This document shows, piece after piece, positions 45,997-57,542 of a stretch of DNA of 64,000 bases (positions within the stretch are counted from its first letter, which is position 1; every line of letters starts with the position of its first letter). This stretch comes from Vicingus serpentipes (GTDB lineage: Bacteria; Bacteroidota; Bacteroidia; Flavobacteriales_E; Vicingaceae): contig JAGFIT010000050.1 in NCBI GenBank assembly GCA_024103385.1, positions 1 to 64,000 on the forward strand, in the 5' to 3' direction. The translations under genes were made by a program, and so were the position numbers. The notes under the pieces were generated by a model, which saw only the letters and a list, made by a program, of their open reading frames with translations, made no database searches and was not told the origin of the DNA.

Positions 45997-48900
45997 TTAT
46001 TCTTCAATAACAGCTTCATTTTTTGCAGCTATTAATCGCTCGTATTCTTCTTTAGAACCAACAATAATGTCTTTAAATTCTCTAAGACCTGTACCTGCAG
46101 GTATTAATTTACCTACAATTACATTTTCTTTCAATCCTTCTAAAGCATCAACTTTTCCTTTAACAGCAGCTTCGTTTAACACTTTTGTTGTTTCTTGGAA
46201 AGAAGCTGCAGAGATGAAACTATCAGTTTGTAAAGAAGCTCTTGTAATTCCTTGAATAATTGGACTTGATGTTGCAGGAATTGCTTCACGAGTAGCAACA
46301 ATTTTTTTGTCCATTCTTTTTAGTTTAGAGTTTTCGTCTCTTAACAGTCTTGGAGAAACAATTTGACCTGCTTTTAATACTTCAGATTCCCCAGCATCTT
46401 CAACAATTAATTTGTCAAAAATCCAGTCATTCTCTTCCATAAAATCTTGTTTATTAACAATAGATTTTTCTAAGAAAGAGGTATCACCAGCATCTTCAAT
46501 ATAAACTTTACGCATCATTTGCCTAACGATTACCTCAAAGTGTTTATCATTGATTTTTACTCCTTGTAAACGATAAACTTCTTGAACTTCATTAACAATA
46601 TATTCTTGAACCATTGTTGGCCCTTTAATTGCCAAAATATCTGCAGGGGTAATAGAACCTTCCGATAGAGGAGTACCAGCTTTAACAAAATCATTTTCTT
46701 GTACTAAGATATGTTTTGACAAGTTTACTAGGTATTTTTTTACTTCACCACTTCTTGATTCTACAATTACCTCTCGGTTACCTCTTTTAATTTTTCCAAA
46801 AGAAACAATACCGTCTATTTCAGACACTACTGCAGGATTAGAAGGATTTCTTGCTTCAAATAATTCTGTTACTCTTGGTAAACCACCTGTAATATCGGCA
46901 GTACCACCAGCAACTCTAGGAATCTTAACTAAGATATCTCCTCCATTAACTTTATCACCTTCGTTTACAATGATATGAGCACCAACTGGTAAGTTGTATG
47001 TTCTTAATACATTTTTCTTACCATCAACAATAGTTAAAACAGGAATTTTTTTCTTGTCTTTGATTTCAGATATTACTTTTTCTGTAAATCCAGTTTGCTC
47101 ATCGGATTCTTCTTTATAAGTAAGCCCTAATTCGAAGTTTTCAAAAGCAACTTTTCCATCCACCTCAGTTAAAATCACAGCGTTATAAGGATCCCAATCA
47201 CAAATTAAATCGCCTTTTTTAACTATACTGTTTTCCTTAATGTAAATTTGAGACCCGTAAGGAATATTTCCTGTAGTTAGAACAATATCCGTTTTTGGGT
47301 CAACTATTTTCATTTCAGCAGAACGACCAATAACAACTTCTATTTTTTTACCGTTATCTCCAGTTTTCTGAATAGTTCTTAGCTCATCAATTTCAACTCG
47401 CCCTTCATATTTAGCCTCAACTTTAGATACTCCAGTAATTTTAGAAGCAGTACCTCCAATATGGAAGGTTCTTAAAGTAAGTTGAGTACCTGGCTCTCCA
47501 ATAGATTGTGCAGCTATTACTCCAACAGCTTCTCCTTTTTGAACCATTCTTCCAGAAGCTAGATTTCTACCGTAACATTTAGCACAAACTCCTCTCTTTT
47601 GTTCACAGGTTAATACAGATCTGATTTCAACTTCTTCAATTTCAGCATTTTCGATTGCTGTAGCAATATCTTCAGTGATTTGATCTCCAGATGAAACAAT
47701 TAAATCTTCAGTGCCTGGATAGTATATATCATGAAGAGAAGTTCTTCCTAATATTCTATCATATAATGGCTCAACAACATCTTCATTGTTTTTAAGTGCT
47801 GAAGCAATCAAACCTCTCAGGGTACCACAATCCTCATCAGTAATCACTACATCTTGTGCTACATCAACTAATCTTCTTGTTAAATAACCAGCATCGGCAG
47901 TTTTTAATGCAGTATCGGCCAAACCTTTACGAGCACCGTGAGTAGAAATAAAGTACTCCAATACTGATAACCCTTCTTTAAAGTTAGCCAAAATTGGATT
48001 TTCAATAATTTCCTGACCTGTAGAACCAGATTTTTGTGGTTTAGCCATCAATCCTCTCATACCTGATAACTGACGAATTTGTTCTTTAGAACCCCTTGCG
48101 CCAGAATCAAACATCATATAGATAGAATTGAATCCTTGTTGATCATTTTTCAAGTTCTCCATTAACGTATTTGTTAATCGAGTATTGGTGTGTGTCCAGA
48201 TATCAATGATTTGGTTATAACGCTCGTTGTTGGTGATGAATCCCATATTATAATTATTCATAACTTCTTCAACTTCAGCATTAGCATCTGCTACCATTTT
48301 TTCCTTTTGCTCAGGAATCATGATGTCATCTAAGTTAAAGGAAAGACCTCCTTTAAATGCCATGTCATAACCTAGTGTTTTAATATTATCTAAAAACTCT
48401 ACTGTTCTAGCCGTTCCTGCGTATTTAAGAACTTTACCGATAATATCTCGTAAAGATTTTTTAGTTAATAATTCATTCACATACCCCACTTCTTCAGGAA
48501 CCAATTCATTAAAAATTACTTTACCAGTAGTGGTTTCTATAATTTTTTCTACAGGTTTACCTTTTTCAATATCTTTAACCTTCACTTTAATGCATGCGTG
48601 AATATCTAAGGCACCTTCATTGTTAGCAATAATAACCTCTTCTGCAGAATAGAAAGTTTTTCCTTCACCTTTTACGATTAAATCTTTGGTAGATCTTTTT
48701 TCTTTGGTAATGTAATATAACCCAAGTACCATATCCTGAGAAGGAAGAGTTACTGGAGTACCATTAGCAGGGTTAAGAATGTTATGAGAAGCCAACATTA
48801 ATAATTGAGCTTCTAAAATTGCAGCATTACCTAAAGGTAAATGAACTGCCATTTGATCACCATCGAAATCTGCGTTAAAAGCAGTACATACTAAAGGGTG

Positions 48901-50298
48901 TAATCGAATTGCTTTTCCTTCAATCAATTTTGGTTGAAACGCTTGAATACCTAAACGGTGTAGGGTAGGAGCTCTGTTTAATAATACAGGATGACCTCTC
49001 AATACATTTTCTAAAATATCCCAAACGATAGGTTCTTTTTTGTCTACTATTTTCTTAGCTGATTTTACCGTTTTTACAACCCCTCTTTCAATTAATTTTC
49101 TGATAATAAAAGGCTTGTATAACTCTGCAGCCATGTCCTTAGGAATACCACATTCGTGTAGTTTAAGATCTGGACCAACAACAATTACAGAACGTGCAGA
49201 ATAATCAACACGCTTTCCTAGTAAGTTCTGACGGAAACGACCAGATTTACCTTTTAAACTATCTGATAATGATTTTAAAGCTCTGTTTGCGTCAGTTTTA
49301 ACAGCACTAGATTTTCTAGAGTTATCAAATAATGCATCAACAGACTCTTGTAACATACGTTTTTCGTTACGTAAAATTACATCTGGAGCTTTTATTTCAA
49401 TTAGTCTTTTTAGTCGATTATTTCTGATAATTACCCTTCTATATAAATCATTCAAATCTGAAGTAGCAAATCTTCCACCATCAAGAGGCACTAAAGGACG
49501 TAGTTCAGGTGGAATAACAGGAACAACTTTAACAATCATCCATTCAGGTCTATTCTCAATTCTCTCTTGAGAGGATCTGAATGATTCAACAACTTGAAGT
49601 CTTTTTAAAGCTTCATTTTTTCTTTGTTGTGAAGTTTCAATGTTGGCACTATGTCTTAAATCGTAAGATAAAGTATCTAAATCCAACCTTTTCAATAAGT
49701 CAAATAATGCTTCAGCCCCCATTTTAGCAATAAACTTGTTAGGGTCTGAATCATCTAGATATTGGTTTTCTTTAGGAAGAGTGTCTAATATATCTAAATA
49801 TTCTTCTTCAGTTAAAAAGTCCAAATACTCAATTGCTTCACCTTCAGCATTGGTTGTTCCAGCAGCATTAATTACTACATATCTTTCATAATAAATAATG
49901 GTATCTAATTTTTTGGTTGGTAAACCAAGTAAGTAACCAATTTTATTAGGAAGAGATTTAAAGTACCAAATATGTGCAACAGGAACAACTAATGAGATAT
50001 GTCCCATTCGCTCTCTTCTAACTTTCTTTTCTGTTACTTCAACACCACATCTATCACAGATGATTCCTTTATATCTTATTCTTTTATATTTCCCACAGTG
50101 ACATTCCCAATCTTTTACTGGACCAAAAATTCTTTCACAAAACAAACCATCTCTTTCTGGTTTATAAGTTCTATAGTTAATTGTCTCAGGTTTTAATACT
50201 TCTCCGTTAGATCTTTCTAGAATCATTTCAGGAGATGATAAACTGATTGTAATTTTCGAGAAATTACTGTTGGTATTATTATCGCGTTTAAAAGCCAT
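45997..50298 (-). CDS. rpoC: RNA polymerase subunit beta'
   Basis: The 1433-residue protein has the zinc-ribbon Cys near the start ([20 protein letters not shown]), the catalytic [12 protein letters not shown], the second zinc-binding cluster [19 protein letters not shown], and the bridge/trigger-helix region. Together with beta it forms the active site of RNA polymerase. It starts 34 bases after the end of rpoB with no terminator between. The length is normal for Bacteroidota. Confidence 0.98.
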   Translation of the reverse strand: MAFKRDNNTNSNFSKITISLSSPEMILERSNGEVLKPETINYRTYKPERDGLFCERIFGPVKDWECHCGKYKRIRYKGIICDRCGVEVTEKKVRRERMGHISLVVPVAHIWYFKSLPNKIGYLLGLPTKKLDTIIYYERYVVINAAGTTNAEGEAIEYLDFLTEEEYLDILDTLPKENQYLDDSDPNKFIAKMGAEALFDLLKRLDLDTLSYDLRHSANIETSQQRKNEALKRLQVVESFRSSQERIENRPEWMIVKVVPVIPPELRPLVPLDGGRFATSDLNDLYRRVIIRNNRLKRLIEIKAPDVILRNEKRMLQESVDALFDNSRKSSAVKTDANRALKSLSDSLKGKSGRFRQNLLGKRVDYSARSVIVVGPDLKLHECGIPKDMAAELYKPFIIRKLIERGVVKTVKSAKKIVDKKEPIVWDILENVLRGHPVLLNRAPTLHRLGIQAFQPKLIEGKAIRLHPLVCTAFNADFDGDQMAVHLPLGNAAILEAQLLMLASHNILNPANGTPVTLPSQDMVLGLYYITKEKRSTKDLIVKGEGKTFYSAEEVIIANNEGALDIHACIKVKVKDIEKGKPVEKIIETTTGKVIFNELVPEEVGYVNELLTKKSLRDIIGKVLKYAGTARTVEFLDNIKTLGYDMAFKGGLSFNLDDIMIPEQKEKMVADANAEVEEVMNNYNMGFITNNERYNQIIDIWTHTNTRLTNTLMENLKNDQQGFNSIYMMFDSGARGSKEQIRQLSGMRGLMAKPQKSGSTGQEIIENPILANFKEGLSVLEYFISTHGARKGLADTALKTADAGYLTRRLVDVAQDVVITDEDCGTLRGLIASALKNNEDVVEPLYDRILGRTSLHDIYYPGTEDLIVSSGDQITEDIATAIENAEIEEVEIRSVLTCEQKRGVCAKCYGRNLASGRMVQKGEAVGVIAAQSIGEPGTQLTLRTFHIGGTASKITGVSKVEAKYEGRVEIDELRTIQKTGDNGKKIEVVIGRSAEMKIVDPKTDIVLTTGNIPYGSQIYIKENSIVKKGDLICDWDPYNAVILTEVDGKVAFENFELGLTYKEESDEQTGFTEKVISEIKDKKKIPVLTIVDGKKNVLRTYNLPVGAHIIVNEGDKVNGGDILVKIPRVAGGTADITGGLPRVTELFEARNPSNPAVVSEIDGIVSFGKIKRGNREVIVESRSGEVKKYLVNLSKHILVQENDFVKAGTPLSEGSITPADILAIKGPTMVQEYIVNEVQEVYRLQGVKINDKHFEVIVRQMMRKVYIEDAGDTSFLEKSIVNKQDFMEENDWIFDKLIVEDAGESEVLKAGQIVSPRLLRDENSKLKRMDKKIVATREAIPATSSPIIQGITRASLQTDSFISAASFQETTKVLNEAAVKGKVDALEGLKENVIVGKLIPAGTGLREFKDIIVGSKEEYERLIAAKNEAVIEE

Positions 50299-50332
50299 AT
50301 TATAAGGTTATTTGAATGTTCAAATTATATTA

Positions 50333-53300
50333 TTAATCCATTGTGATATTAAGAGATAAACCTCTTAGTTCATGTAACAATACGTTAAATGATTCCGGTA
50401 TACCTGGTTCAGGCATTGGTTCCCCTTTAACAATTGCTTCATAAGCTTTAGCTCTACCTTTCACATCATCTGATTTTATGGTTAAGATTTCTTGTAGAAT
50501 GTTTGCGGCACCAAATGCTTCTAATGCCCAAACTTCCATTTCTCCAAATCTTTGTCCACCAAACTGTGCTTTACCACCTAATGGTTGTTGTGTAATTAAA
50601 GAGTATGGTCCGATAGAACGCGCATGCATTTTATCATCTACCATGTGTCCTAGTTTTAACATGTAAATTACACCTACTGTTGCTGGTTGGTCAAATTTTT
50701 CTCCTGTACCACCATCATATAAGTATGTTTTACCATATTGAGGAACACCTGCTTTTATACAGTATTCATTAATTTCTTCAACTGAAGCACCATCAAAAAT
50801 TGGAGTAGCGAATTTTTTACCCAGTTTTTGTCCAGCCCATCCTAATACAGTTTCGTACACTTGCCCAAGGTTCATCCTTGATGGTACACCTAGTGGATTA
50901 AGTACAATATCAACAGGAGTTCCGTCTTCTAAGTAAGGCATGTCTTCTTCACGAACAATATTGGCTACAATACCTTTATTACCATGTCGACCAGCCATTT
51001 TATCACCAACCTTCAGTTTTCTCTTTTTAGCCAAGTAAACTTTAGCTAATTTGATAATTCCTTGAGGCAATTCATCTCCAACAGAGATAGCGTATTTTTT
51101 ACGCTTAAATTCACCTAGAATTTCATTGGCTTTAATGTTGTGGTTATTAAATAATTGTTTAATTAATGTGTTAAGCTCATCGCTAGTCGTCCAATTTTTA
51201 GAATCAACAAAAGTAAAATCATCAATTTTTTCTAATACTTTAACGGTAAACTTTGTCCCTTTTGGAATTATCTCTTCATTGTAATAATTAACTACTCCTT
51301 GAGAAGTTTTTCCATTTACAACAGAAAAAAGTTTGTTGATTAACTCCTTTTTTAAAGCAGCTATTTCTTTGTTGTATTCGTTATCTATTTGAGCAATTAA
51401 ATTTTTCTCTTCAGCTCTTGTTTTTCTATCTTTTACTGCTCTTTGGAATAGCTTTTTATCAATAACAACTCCTTTAACAGAAGGTCTTATTTTTAAAGAA
51501 GCATCTTTAACATCTCCAGCTTTATCACCAAAAATTGCTCTTAACAATTTCTCTTCTGGCGTAGGATCAGTTTCTCCCTTAGGAGTAATTTTACCAATAA
51601 GGATATCTCCTTCTTGTACTTCAGCTCCAATTCTAATTATTCCGTTTTCATCAAGGTCTTTAGTAGCTTCTTCACTAACATTAGGAATATCAGCAGTTAA
51701 TTCTTCCAAACCTCTTTTTGTATCTCTTACTTCTAATGAGAATTCTTCAACATGAACAGAAGTAAATATATCGTCTTTAACTACTTTTTCAGAAATAACA
51801 ATCGCATCCTCAAAATTATATCCTTTCCATGGCATAAAAGCTACCTTAAGGTTTCTACCTAAAGCCAGCTCTCCATTTTCAGTTGCGTATCCTTCACATA
51901 AAACTTCTCCTTTTTCAACACGTTGTCCTTTAACTACAATAGGGCTAAGGTTAACACATGTGTTTTGGTTAGTTTTTTTGAATTTAGCTAAATCATATGA
52001 TTTTGAATCTCCTTCGAAACTAACTAATTTTTCGTCTTTCGTTCTATCATATTTAATAGTAATGGTATTCGAATCAACATATTCTACAACTCCATTACCT
52101 TCTGCATTAATTAATATTCGAGAATCTTGAGCAACTCTTCCTTCTAATCCTGTACCCACAATTGGAGATTCAGGATGTAATAAAGGTACCGCTTGACGCA
52201 TCATGTTAGATCCCATCAAAGCACGGTTGGCATCATCATTCTCTAAGAAAGGAATTAACGAAGCAGCAATCGATGCAATTTGGTTAGGAGCAACATCCAT
52301 TAAAACCAAATTACTTGGTTCAGTTACTGGAAAGTCACCTTCTAATCTTGATTTTACTTTCTCAGTAAGGAAATTACCTTTTTCATCTATTTGTGCGTTA
52401 GCTTGTGCAATAATTTTATTATCTTCTTCCTCGGCACTTAAATAAATAACATCTTTACTCAAATCTACCTTACCGTCTTTTACATGACGGTATGGAGTTT
52501 CAATAAATCCTAATTTATTTATTTTGGCATATACACAAAGTGAAGAGATCAAACCAATATTAGGACCTTCTGGTGTCTCAATTGGACAAAGTCTTCCATA
52601 ATGTGTATAGTGAACATCTCGAACCTCAAAACCAGCTCTTTCTCTAGAAAGACCTCCAGGCCCTAAAGCAGACATTCTTCGTTTGTGAGTGATCTCAGAT
52701 AATGGATTGGTTTGATCCATAAATTGAGATAGTTGGTTAGTTCCAAAAAACGAATTAATTACTGATGATAACGTTTTAGCGTTAATCAAATCAGAAGGAG
52801 TAAATACTTCATTGTCTCTTACGTTCATTCTTTCTCTAATGGTTCTTGCCATTCTAGAAAGTCCAACTCCAAATTGATTGTGTAACTGCTCTCCAACTGT
52901 TCTAACTCTTCTATTACTTAAGTGATCAATATCATCCACTAAAGTTTTAGAGTTAATTAACTCAATTAAATATTTAATAATGGAAATGATATCTACTTTA
53001 GAAAGTGTTCTTACATCTTCAGAAATATCTAATCCTAATTTTTTATTAATTCTAAATCGACCAACTTCTCCTAAATCATATCTTGTTTCAGAGAAGAATA
53101 ATTTATCAATTACGCCTCTCGCTGTTTCTACATCTGGTGGTTCAGCGTTTCTAAGTTGACGATAAATGTGTTCTACTGCCTCTTTTTCTGAGTTAGAAGG
53201 ATCTTTTTGTAAAGTGTTGTAAATAATAGCATAATCAGCAGAATTTACATCTTCTTTATGTAATATAATTGTTTTTGATCCTGATTCAATAATCTGATCA

Positions 53301-54157
53301 ATGTGATCTTTATCTAAAATCGTTTCACGATCAATAATTACTTCATTTCTTTCAATAGAAACAACTTCACCAGTATCTTCATCAACAAAATCTTCTACCC
53401 AAGTTTTCAATACACGGGCAGCTAATTTTCGTCCTAATATTTTTTTAAGTCCAGCTTTGCTAACCTTTACTTCGTCAGCTAAATCAAATAACTCTAAAAT
53501 TTCTTTATCAGTTTCGTATCCTATGGCTCTAAAAAGAGTAGTTACAGGCAACTTTTTCTTTCTATCAATATAAGCATACATTACACTGTTAATGTCTGTA
53601 GCAAATTCTATCCAAGAACCTCTGAAAGGAATTACTCTTGCAGAATAAAGCTTGGTTCCGTTAGCATGTCGGCTTTGTCCAAAAAATACTCCAGGAGATC
53701 TGTGCAATTGAGAAACAATTACCCTTTCTGCTCCGTTGATAACGAAGGTTCCTTTTGGAGTCATGTAAGGTATAGTACCTAAATATACGTCTTGAACGAT
53801 GGTTTCAAAATCTTCGTGCTCTGGGTCAGTACAGTACAATTTTAATTTTGCCTTTAGTGGCACACTGTACGTTAAGCCTCTATCAATACATTCATCAATT
53901 GAGTATCTTGGAGGATCTACAAAGTAATCTTGAAATTCTAAAACAAATTGATTACGAGCATCTGTGATAGGAAAATTTTCACTAAATACTCTAAATAGAC
54001 CTTCCTCTTCTCTGTTTTCAGGAGTAGTATCTAATTGAAAATAAGATTGGAATGACTTTAATTGGATATCTAAAAAATCAGGGTAAGGTAACTGATTTTT
54101 CATTGAGGCGAAACTTATTCTTTCAGCCTTCTGTTTTTTAACCAACGGTTTGTTCAT
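50333..54157 (-). CDS. rpoB: RNA polymerase subunit beta
   Basis: The 1274-residue protein has the rifampicin-binding region [20 protein letters not shown] followed by [20 protein letters not shown], with residues that match a rifampicin-sensitive form. The C-terminal [20 protein letters not shown] and [19 protein letters not shown] are typical. It forms the catalytic core with beta'. The 207-base space before it holds two hairpins, one looking like a terminator or attenuator, so its level may be set apart from the ribosomal protein genes upstream. Confidence 0.98.
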   Translation of the reverse strand: MNKPLVKKQKAERISFASMKNQLPYPDFLDIQLKSFQSYFQLDTTPENREEEGLFRVFSENFPITDARNQFVLEFQDYFVDPPRYSIDECIDRGLTYSVPLKAKLKLYCTDPEHEDFETIVQDVYLGTIPYMTPKGTFVINGAERVIVSQLHRSPGVFFGQSRHANGTKLYSARVIPFRGSWIEFATDINSVMYAYIDRKKKLPVTTLFRAIGYETDKEILELFDLADEVKVSKAGLKKILGRKLAARVLKTWVEDFVDEDTGEVVSIERNEVIIDRETILDKDHIDQIIESGSKTIILHKEDVNSADYAIIYNTLQKDPSNSEKEAVEHIYRQLRNAEPPDVETARGVIDKLFFSETRYDLGEVGRFRINKKLGLDISEDVRTLSKVDIISIIKYLIELINSKTLVDDIDHLSNRRVRTVGEQLHNQFGVGLSRMARTIRERMNVRDNEVFTPSDLINAKTLSSVINSFFGTNQLSQFMDQTNPLSEITHKRRMSALGPGGLSRERAGFEVRDVHYTHYGRLCPIETPEGPNIGLISSLCVYAKINKLGFIETPYRHVKDGKVDLSKDVIYLSAEEEDNKIIAQANAQIDEKGNFLTEKVKSRLEGDFPVTEPSNLVLMDVAPNQIASIAASLIPFLENDDANRALMGSNMMRQAVPLLHPESPIVGTGLEGRVAQDSRILINAEGNGVVEYVDSNTITIKYDRTKDEKLVSFEGDSKSYDLAKFKKTNQNTCVNLSPIVVKGQRVEKGEVLCEGYATENGELALGRNLKVAFMPWKGYNFEDAIVISEKVVKDDIFTSVHVEEFSLEVRDTKRGLEELTADIPNVSEEATKDLDENGIIRIGAEVQEGDILIGKITPKGETDPTPEEKLLRAIFGDKAGDVKDASLKIRPSVKGVVIDKKLFQRAVKDRKTRAEEKNLIAQIDNEYNKEIAALKKELINKLFSVVNGKTSQGVVNYYNEEIIPKGTKFTVKVLEKIDDFTFVDSKNWTTSDELNTLIKQLFNNHNIKANEILGEFKRKKYAISVGDELPQGIIKLAKVYLAKKRKLKVGDKMAGRHGNKGIVANIVREEDMPYLEDGTPVDIVLNPLGVPSRMNLGQVYETVLGWAGQKLGKKFATPIFDGASVEEINEYCIKAGVPQYGKTYLYDGGTGEKFDQPATVGVIYMLKLGHMVDDKMHARSIGPYSLITQQPLGGKAQFGGQRFGEMEVWALEAFGAANILQEILTIKSDDVKGRAKAYEAIVKGEPMPEPGIPESFNVLLHELRGLSLNITMD

Positions 54158-54242
54158 TAGTATGTTTGAGTTTAGTTATTAATAAAACTACCTTTAATAA
54201 GGTATTAACTATTAAAAATTTACTGTAACTCTTTGCAAATCA

Positions 54243-54260
54243 GTCCGAAGTAGTTCGGAC
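54243..54260 (-). other. Hairpin in the rpoB leader
   Basis: A perfect 7-bp stem GTCCGAA (54243-54249) / TTCGGAC (54254-54260) has a 4-base loop. It lies 86 bases upstream of rpoB, after the larger terminator-like stem. It has no U-run and may be a processing or pausing site. Confidence 0.55.
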
Positions 54261-54299
54261 CTCAGTTTTCCATTTACGAGGAGTATATAATCAAAAAAT

Positions 54300-54344
54300 G
54301 GTTTAGGTTCAATTCACTAATAATATAGGAATTGAACCTAAACC
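54300..54344 (-). terminator. Terminator-like stem between rplL and rpoB (attenuator candidate)
   Basis: A perfect 16-bp inverted repeat (GGTTTAGGTTCAATTC, 54300-54315; GAATTGAACCTAAACC, 54329-54344) has a 13-base loop. On the minus strand ATTTTTTG follows the stem, giving a run of six U. It begins just after the rplL stop codon. The function as a partial terminator is inferred. Confidence 0.75.
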
Positions 54345-54364
54345 TAAAGAGGATAAGTAAGAAA

Positions 54365-54748
54365 TTATTTAATTTCTACTTCAGCTCCAGCTTCTTCTAA
54401 TTGAGTTTTTAAAGCTTCTGCTTCGTCTTTAGCAACACCTTCTTTTAATGGTTTTGGTGCACCATCAACTAATTCTTTAGCTTCTTTAAGACCTAAACCA
54501 GTTAGTTCTTTTACTAATTTTACAACTGCTAGTTTAGAACCACCAGCAGCTTTAAGAATTACATCAAACTCTGATTTTTCATCTCCACCAGCAGCATCTC
54601 CACCACCACCGGCAGCAGGTCCAGCAACAGCTACTGCAGCAGCAGCAGGTTCGATACCATATTCGTCTTTAAGTATTGTAGCTAATTCATTTACGTCTTT
54701 TACAGTTAAGTTTACTAGCTCGTCTGCAAGTTTTTTTAAATCTGCCAT
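54365..54748 (-). CDS. rplL: 50S ribosomal protein L7/L12
   Basis: The 127-residue protein has the N-terminal dimer domain ([22 protein letters not shown]), an Ala/Gly-rich hinge (~35-56; [21 protein letters not shown]) and the factor-binding C-terminal domain ([22 protein letters not shown] ... [21 protein letters not shown]). It forms the stalk that recruits EF-Tu and EF-G. A terminator-like stem lies 20 bases beyond its stop codon, ahead of rpoB. Confidence 0.97.
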   Translation of the reverse strand: MADLKKLADELVNLTVKDVNELATILKDEYGIEPAAAAVAVAGPAAGGGGDAAGGDEKSEFDVILKAAGGSKLAVVKLVKELTGLGLKEAKELVDGAPKPLKEGVAKDEAEALKTQLEEAGAEVEIK

Positions 54749-54800
54749 TTTATTTTATTTTAATTTTGAAACAATTTAATTTATTAATTTTTGAATTTTA

Positions 54801-55322
54801 TTATTCTGCTTTCTCAGAAAGCGTTTTTACAATACCAGCTAATTTTCCTCCACTTGATTGAAGTGCAGAAACAACATTTTTAGCAGGAGATTGTAATAAA
54901 GCAATAAGATCACCAATAAGTTCTTCTTTAGACTTGATAGATGTTAAGAAGTCTAAGTTCTCATCTCCGATATATATTGCCTCTTCAATGAAAGCTCCTT
55001 TTAATAAAGGGGTCTTGCTGTTTTTACGGAAATCCTTAATGATTTTTGCAGGTCCATTGCCTACATTAGAAAACATTATAGAGGTATTACCCACTAAGGT
55101 GTCATATAATTCATCGTAGTTACCATCAGCTTTTTCTAAAGCTTTTTTTAATAAGGTATTTTTTACTACTTCTAATTGAATGTCACCATTAAAGCAAGTT
55201 CTTCTTAATTTAGAAGAGTTTTCAGCATCTAAACCAGCAATATCCGCTAAATAAAATATATTAGCGTTATTTAACTTTACAGTTAAATTTTCGATAGCCT
55301 GATTTTTTTCTTCTCTTGTCAT
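54801..55322 (-). CDS. rplJ: 50S ribosomal protein L10
   Basis: The 173-residue protein has the L10 opening (MTREEKNQAIENLTVKLNNANIFYLADIAGLDA), LRRTCFNGDIQLEVVKNTLLKKAL and a C-terminal helical part that carries L7/L12 dimers (LLQSPAKNVVSALQSSGGKLAGIVKTL). It sits on the ribosome base of the stalk. In many bacteria it also controls its own mRNA; no clear site is seen in the short 27-base space before it. Confidence 0.96.
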   Translation of the reverse strand: MTREEKNQAIENLTVKLNNANIFYLADIAGLDAENSSKLRRTCFNGDIQLEVVKNTLLKKALEKADGNYDELYDTLVGNTSIMFSNVGNGPAKIIKDFRKNSKTPLLKGAFIEEAIYIGDENLDFLTSIKSKEELIGDLIALLQSPAKNVVSALQSSGGKLAGIVKTLSEKAE

Positions 55323-55349
55323 AATTAATCTATTAGATTAGAAAATTTA

Positions 55350-56045
55350 TTAAACCATCATCGATTTTGGTTCAACTTTAATTCCAGGGCTCATAGTACT
55401 AGATAAACAAACACTTTGTACATAAGTCCCCTTTGCTGATGTAGGCTTTAATTTTACAATAGTTTGGATTAATTCTATCACATTTTCGGCTATTTTATTT
55501 GCCTCAAATGATGCTCTACCAACGGTAGTATGAATAATACCAAATTTATCTACTTTAAAATCAATTTTACCCGCTTTAACTTCTGTTACAGCTTTTCCGA
55601 TATCCATTGTAACTGTACCCGATTTTGGATTAGGCATTAAACTTCTTGGTCCTAAAACACGACCTAAAGCTCCTACTTTACCCATAACACTTGGCATAGT
55701 TATAATAACATCAATGTCAGTCCATCCGCCTTTTATTTTTTCAATATATTCGTCTAAACCAACGTAATCTGCACCAGCTTCTTTAGCTTCAGCTTCTTTG
55801 TCAGGAGTACACAATACTAAAACCTTAACATCTTTACCTACACCGTTTGGTAAGGCAACAGTTCCTCTAACCATTTGATTTGCTTTTCTAGGATCTACTC
55901 CTAAACGTACGCTTAAATCAACAGAGGCGTCAAATTTTGTATAAGTTATGTCCTTAACAATTTTAGCCGCTTCATCAATGCTGTATAAACTTTCAACATC
56001 AAACTTTGATAAAGCTTCTTTTTTGTTTTTAGTCAACCTTGCCAT
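55350..56045 (-). CDS. rplA: 50S ribosomal protein L1
   Basis: The 231-residue protein has the L1 landmarks [37 protein letters not shown] and [17 protein letters not shown]. It binds 23S rRNA at the L1 stalk that helps E-site tRNA leave. It is encoded 18 bases after rplK. L1 often represses the rplK-rplA mRNA; a binding site is not evident here. Confidence 0.97.
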   Translation of the reverse strand: MARLTKNKKEALSKFDVESLYSIDEAAKIVKDITYTKFDASVDLSVRLGVDPRKANQMVRGTVALPNGVGKDVKVLVLCTPDKEAEAKEAGADYVGLDEYIEKIKGGWTDIDVIITMPSVMGKVGALGRVLGPRSLMPNPKSGTVTMDIGKAVTEVKAGKIDFKVDKFGIIHTTVGRASFEANKIAENVIELIQTIVKLKPTSAKGTYVQSVCLSSTMSPGIKVEPKSMMV

Positions 56046-56063
56046 TGTTAAAATTTTAATTTA

Positions 56064-56507
56064 TTAAACTTCTGCTGGGAAATTTCCTTTTACGTTAATT
56101 CCCATACTCCTTGCTGTACCAGCAACCATTTTCATCGCAGATTCAATTTTAAAGCAATTTAAATCAGGCATTTTATCCTCAGCAATTGCTTTTACTTGAT
56201 CCCATGATACAGAACCTACTTTTATTCGATTAGATTCCGCAGAACCTGATTTTAATTTAGCAGCTTCTAATAGTTGAACAGCAGCAGGAGGAGTTTTAAT
56301 CACAAAATCAAAAGACTTGTCAGCATAAACAGTAATAACAACAGGTAAAACTTTACCAGCTTTATCTTGCGTTCTACCATTAAACTGCTTGCAAAACTCC
56401 ATAATATTAACACCTTTCGCACCTAATGCAGGTCCTACTGGTGGCGATGGGTTTGCAGCTCCGCCTCGGATTTGTAATTTAATTAATCCACTTACTTCTT
56501 TAGCCAT
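56064..56507 (-). CDS. rplK: 50S ribosomal protein L11
   Basis: The 147-residue protein has the standard L11 sequence ([37 protein letters not shown] in content, later [12 protein letters not shown]). The Pro-rich N-terminal domain and the rRNA-binding C-terminal domain are complete. It works at the GTPase-associated centre. It is preceded by a 77-base space after nusG in which no clear promoter is seen. Confidence 0.97.
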   Translation of the reverse strand: MAKEVSGLIKLQIRGGAANPSPPVGPALGAKGVNIMEFCKQFNGRTQDKAGKVLPVVITVYADKSFDFVIKTPPAAVQLLEAAKLKSGSAESNRIKVGSVSWDQVKAIAEDKMPDLNCFKIESAMKMVAGTARSMGINVKGNFPAEV

Positions 56508-56584
56508 TTCACTTACTATTTAGATTGTATTTGTCTCAATTGGAAGCTTTATAGGCATGAGACTCCTACGATTAATTACACTTT

Positions 56585-57136
56585 TTAACTTTCTTTTTCT
56601 ACTTGTAAGAAACTCAATTCTAAAGGTTGTTTTCTTCCGAAAATTTTAACCATTACTTCAAGTTTTCTCTTTTCTTCATTAATATTTTCAATTGTTCCCA
56701 CAAAACCATTAAATGGTCCATCAATCACTTTTATACTTTCTCCAACAATATATGGAATAGTCATTTCTTCTTCTGTCTCCGCTAATTCATCTACTTTACC
56801 TAAAATACGGTTTACTTCTGCCATCCTAATCGGTAGAGGGGTACCTCCTTTTTCAGCACCCAAAAAGCCAATTACTCCGTTTACACCTCTAATTACATGA
56901 GGCACTTCACCAGATAGATCAGCTTCAACAAGGATATAACCAGGAAAGAAGCTTCTTTCTTTACTCATTTTTTTTCCATTACGGATTTGAAATACTTTTT
57001 CCGTTGGAATTAAAATTTGAGTAACATAGTCTTTTAATCCATTTCTAAGAATTTCATCCTCAATGTATTTCTTAATTTTCTTCTCCTTGCCACTAATTGC
57101 TCTAACGACATACCATTTTTTTGTATTTTCTGCCAT
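56585..57136 (-). CDS. nusG: Transcription termination/antitermination factor NusG
   Basis: From the ATG at 57136 the product has 183 residues (MAENTKKWYVVRAISGKEKK). A TTG three codons upstream overlaps the secE stop codon and is less likely. It has the NGN domain (SFFPGYILVEADLSGEVPHVIRGVNGVIGFLG) and the KOW domain (GESIKVIDGPFNGFVGTIENI). It binds RNA polymerase and couples it to the ribosome. The gene follows secE by five bases. Confidence 0.96.
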   Translation of the reverse strand: MAENTKKWYVVRAISGKEKKIKKYIEDEILRNGLKDYVTQILIPTEKVFQIRNGKKMSKERSFFPGYILVEADLSGEVPHVIRGVNGVIGFLGAEKGGTPLPIRMAEVNRILGKVDELAETEEEMTIPYIVGESIKVIDGPFNGFVGTIENINEEKRKLEVMVKIFGRKQPLELSFLQVEKES

Positions 57137-57141
57137 AGTAA

Positions 57142-57333
57142 TCAAAATAAGCCGTAAATAAATTCCATTAAACTATTAAAAGAGCGATCCATTACAAAAA
57201 TTATTAGTGCAAAAATTACAGAAGCAATCATTACTACTATTGCACTACTTTGTAATTCTGACCATGTGGGCCAAGATACTTTGTGCAACAATTCCTCGGT
57301 TGACTCTTGTATGTATGTTCCTATTTTTGACAT
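57142..57333 (-). CDS. secE: Preprotein translocase subunit SecE
   Basis: The 63-residue protein has the short SecE form: an amphipathic helix (IQESTEELLHKVSWPTWSELQS) then one membrane segment (~31-50; AIVVMIASVIFALIIFVMDR). The WPTW motif is the mark of the family. It clamps SecY in the inner membrane. It lies between tRNA-Trp and nusG. Confidence 0.95.
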   Translation of the reverse strand: MSKIGTYIQESTEELLHKVSWPTWSELQSSAIVVMIASVIFALIIFVMDRSFNSLMEFIYGLF

Positions 57334-57396
57334 AATTTCTTTCTTCTTTGCACAGGTTAGAGAGGTTTTCTCTGTTTCTCTCCTTCATGCTGTTTG

Positions 57397-57470
57397 CACG
57401 GGTGGAGAGACTCGAACTCCCGACACCTGGTTTTGGAGACCAGTGCTCTACCAAACTGAGCTACACCCGT
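57397..57470 (-). tRNA. tRNA-Trp (anticodon CCA)
   Basis: The 74-base gene folds as a full cloverleaf with acceptor ACGGGTG/CACCCGT, the T-arm GGGAGTTCGAGTCTC-like segment, and an anticodon stem CTGGT/ACCAG-type around loop CTCCAAA (anticodon CCA). No CCA tail is encoded. It sits between tuf and secE, as usual in this phylum. Confidence 0.95.
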
Positions 57471-57487
57471 AAATTTTAAAGTCAAGA

Positions 57488-57514
57488 AAGGTACCCGCCA
57501 AAGACGGGTACCTT
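57488..57514 (-). terminator. Stem-loop after tuf
   Basis: A perfect 10-bp stem AAGGTACCCG (57488-57497) / CGGGTACCTT (57505-57514) has a 7-base loop. On the minus strand it is followed by TTTCTTGACTTT, a poor U-run. It may partly terminate or mark processing between tuf and tRNA-Trp. Confidence 0.6.
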
Positions 57515-57542
57515 CTCAGCTTAAAATATTATGAGTATTTAT

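Noticed and set aside
57245-57472. Open frames on both strands across tRNA-Trp and secE
   Set aside because: They run through a tRNA gene and overlap secE in other frames; no coding features are seen.
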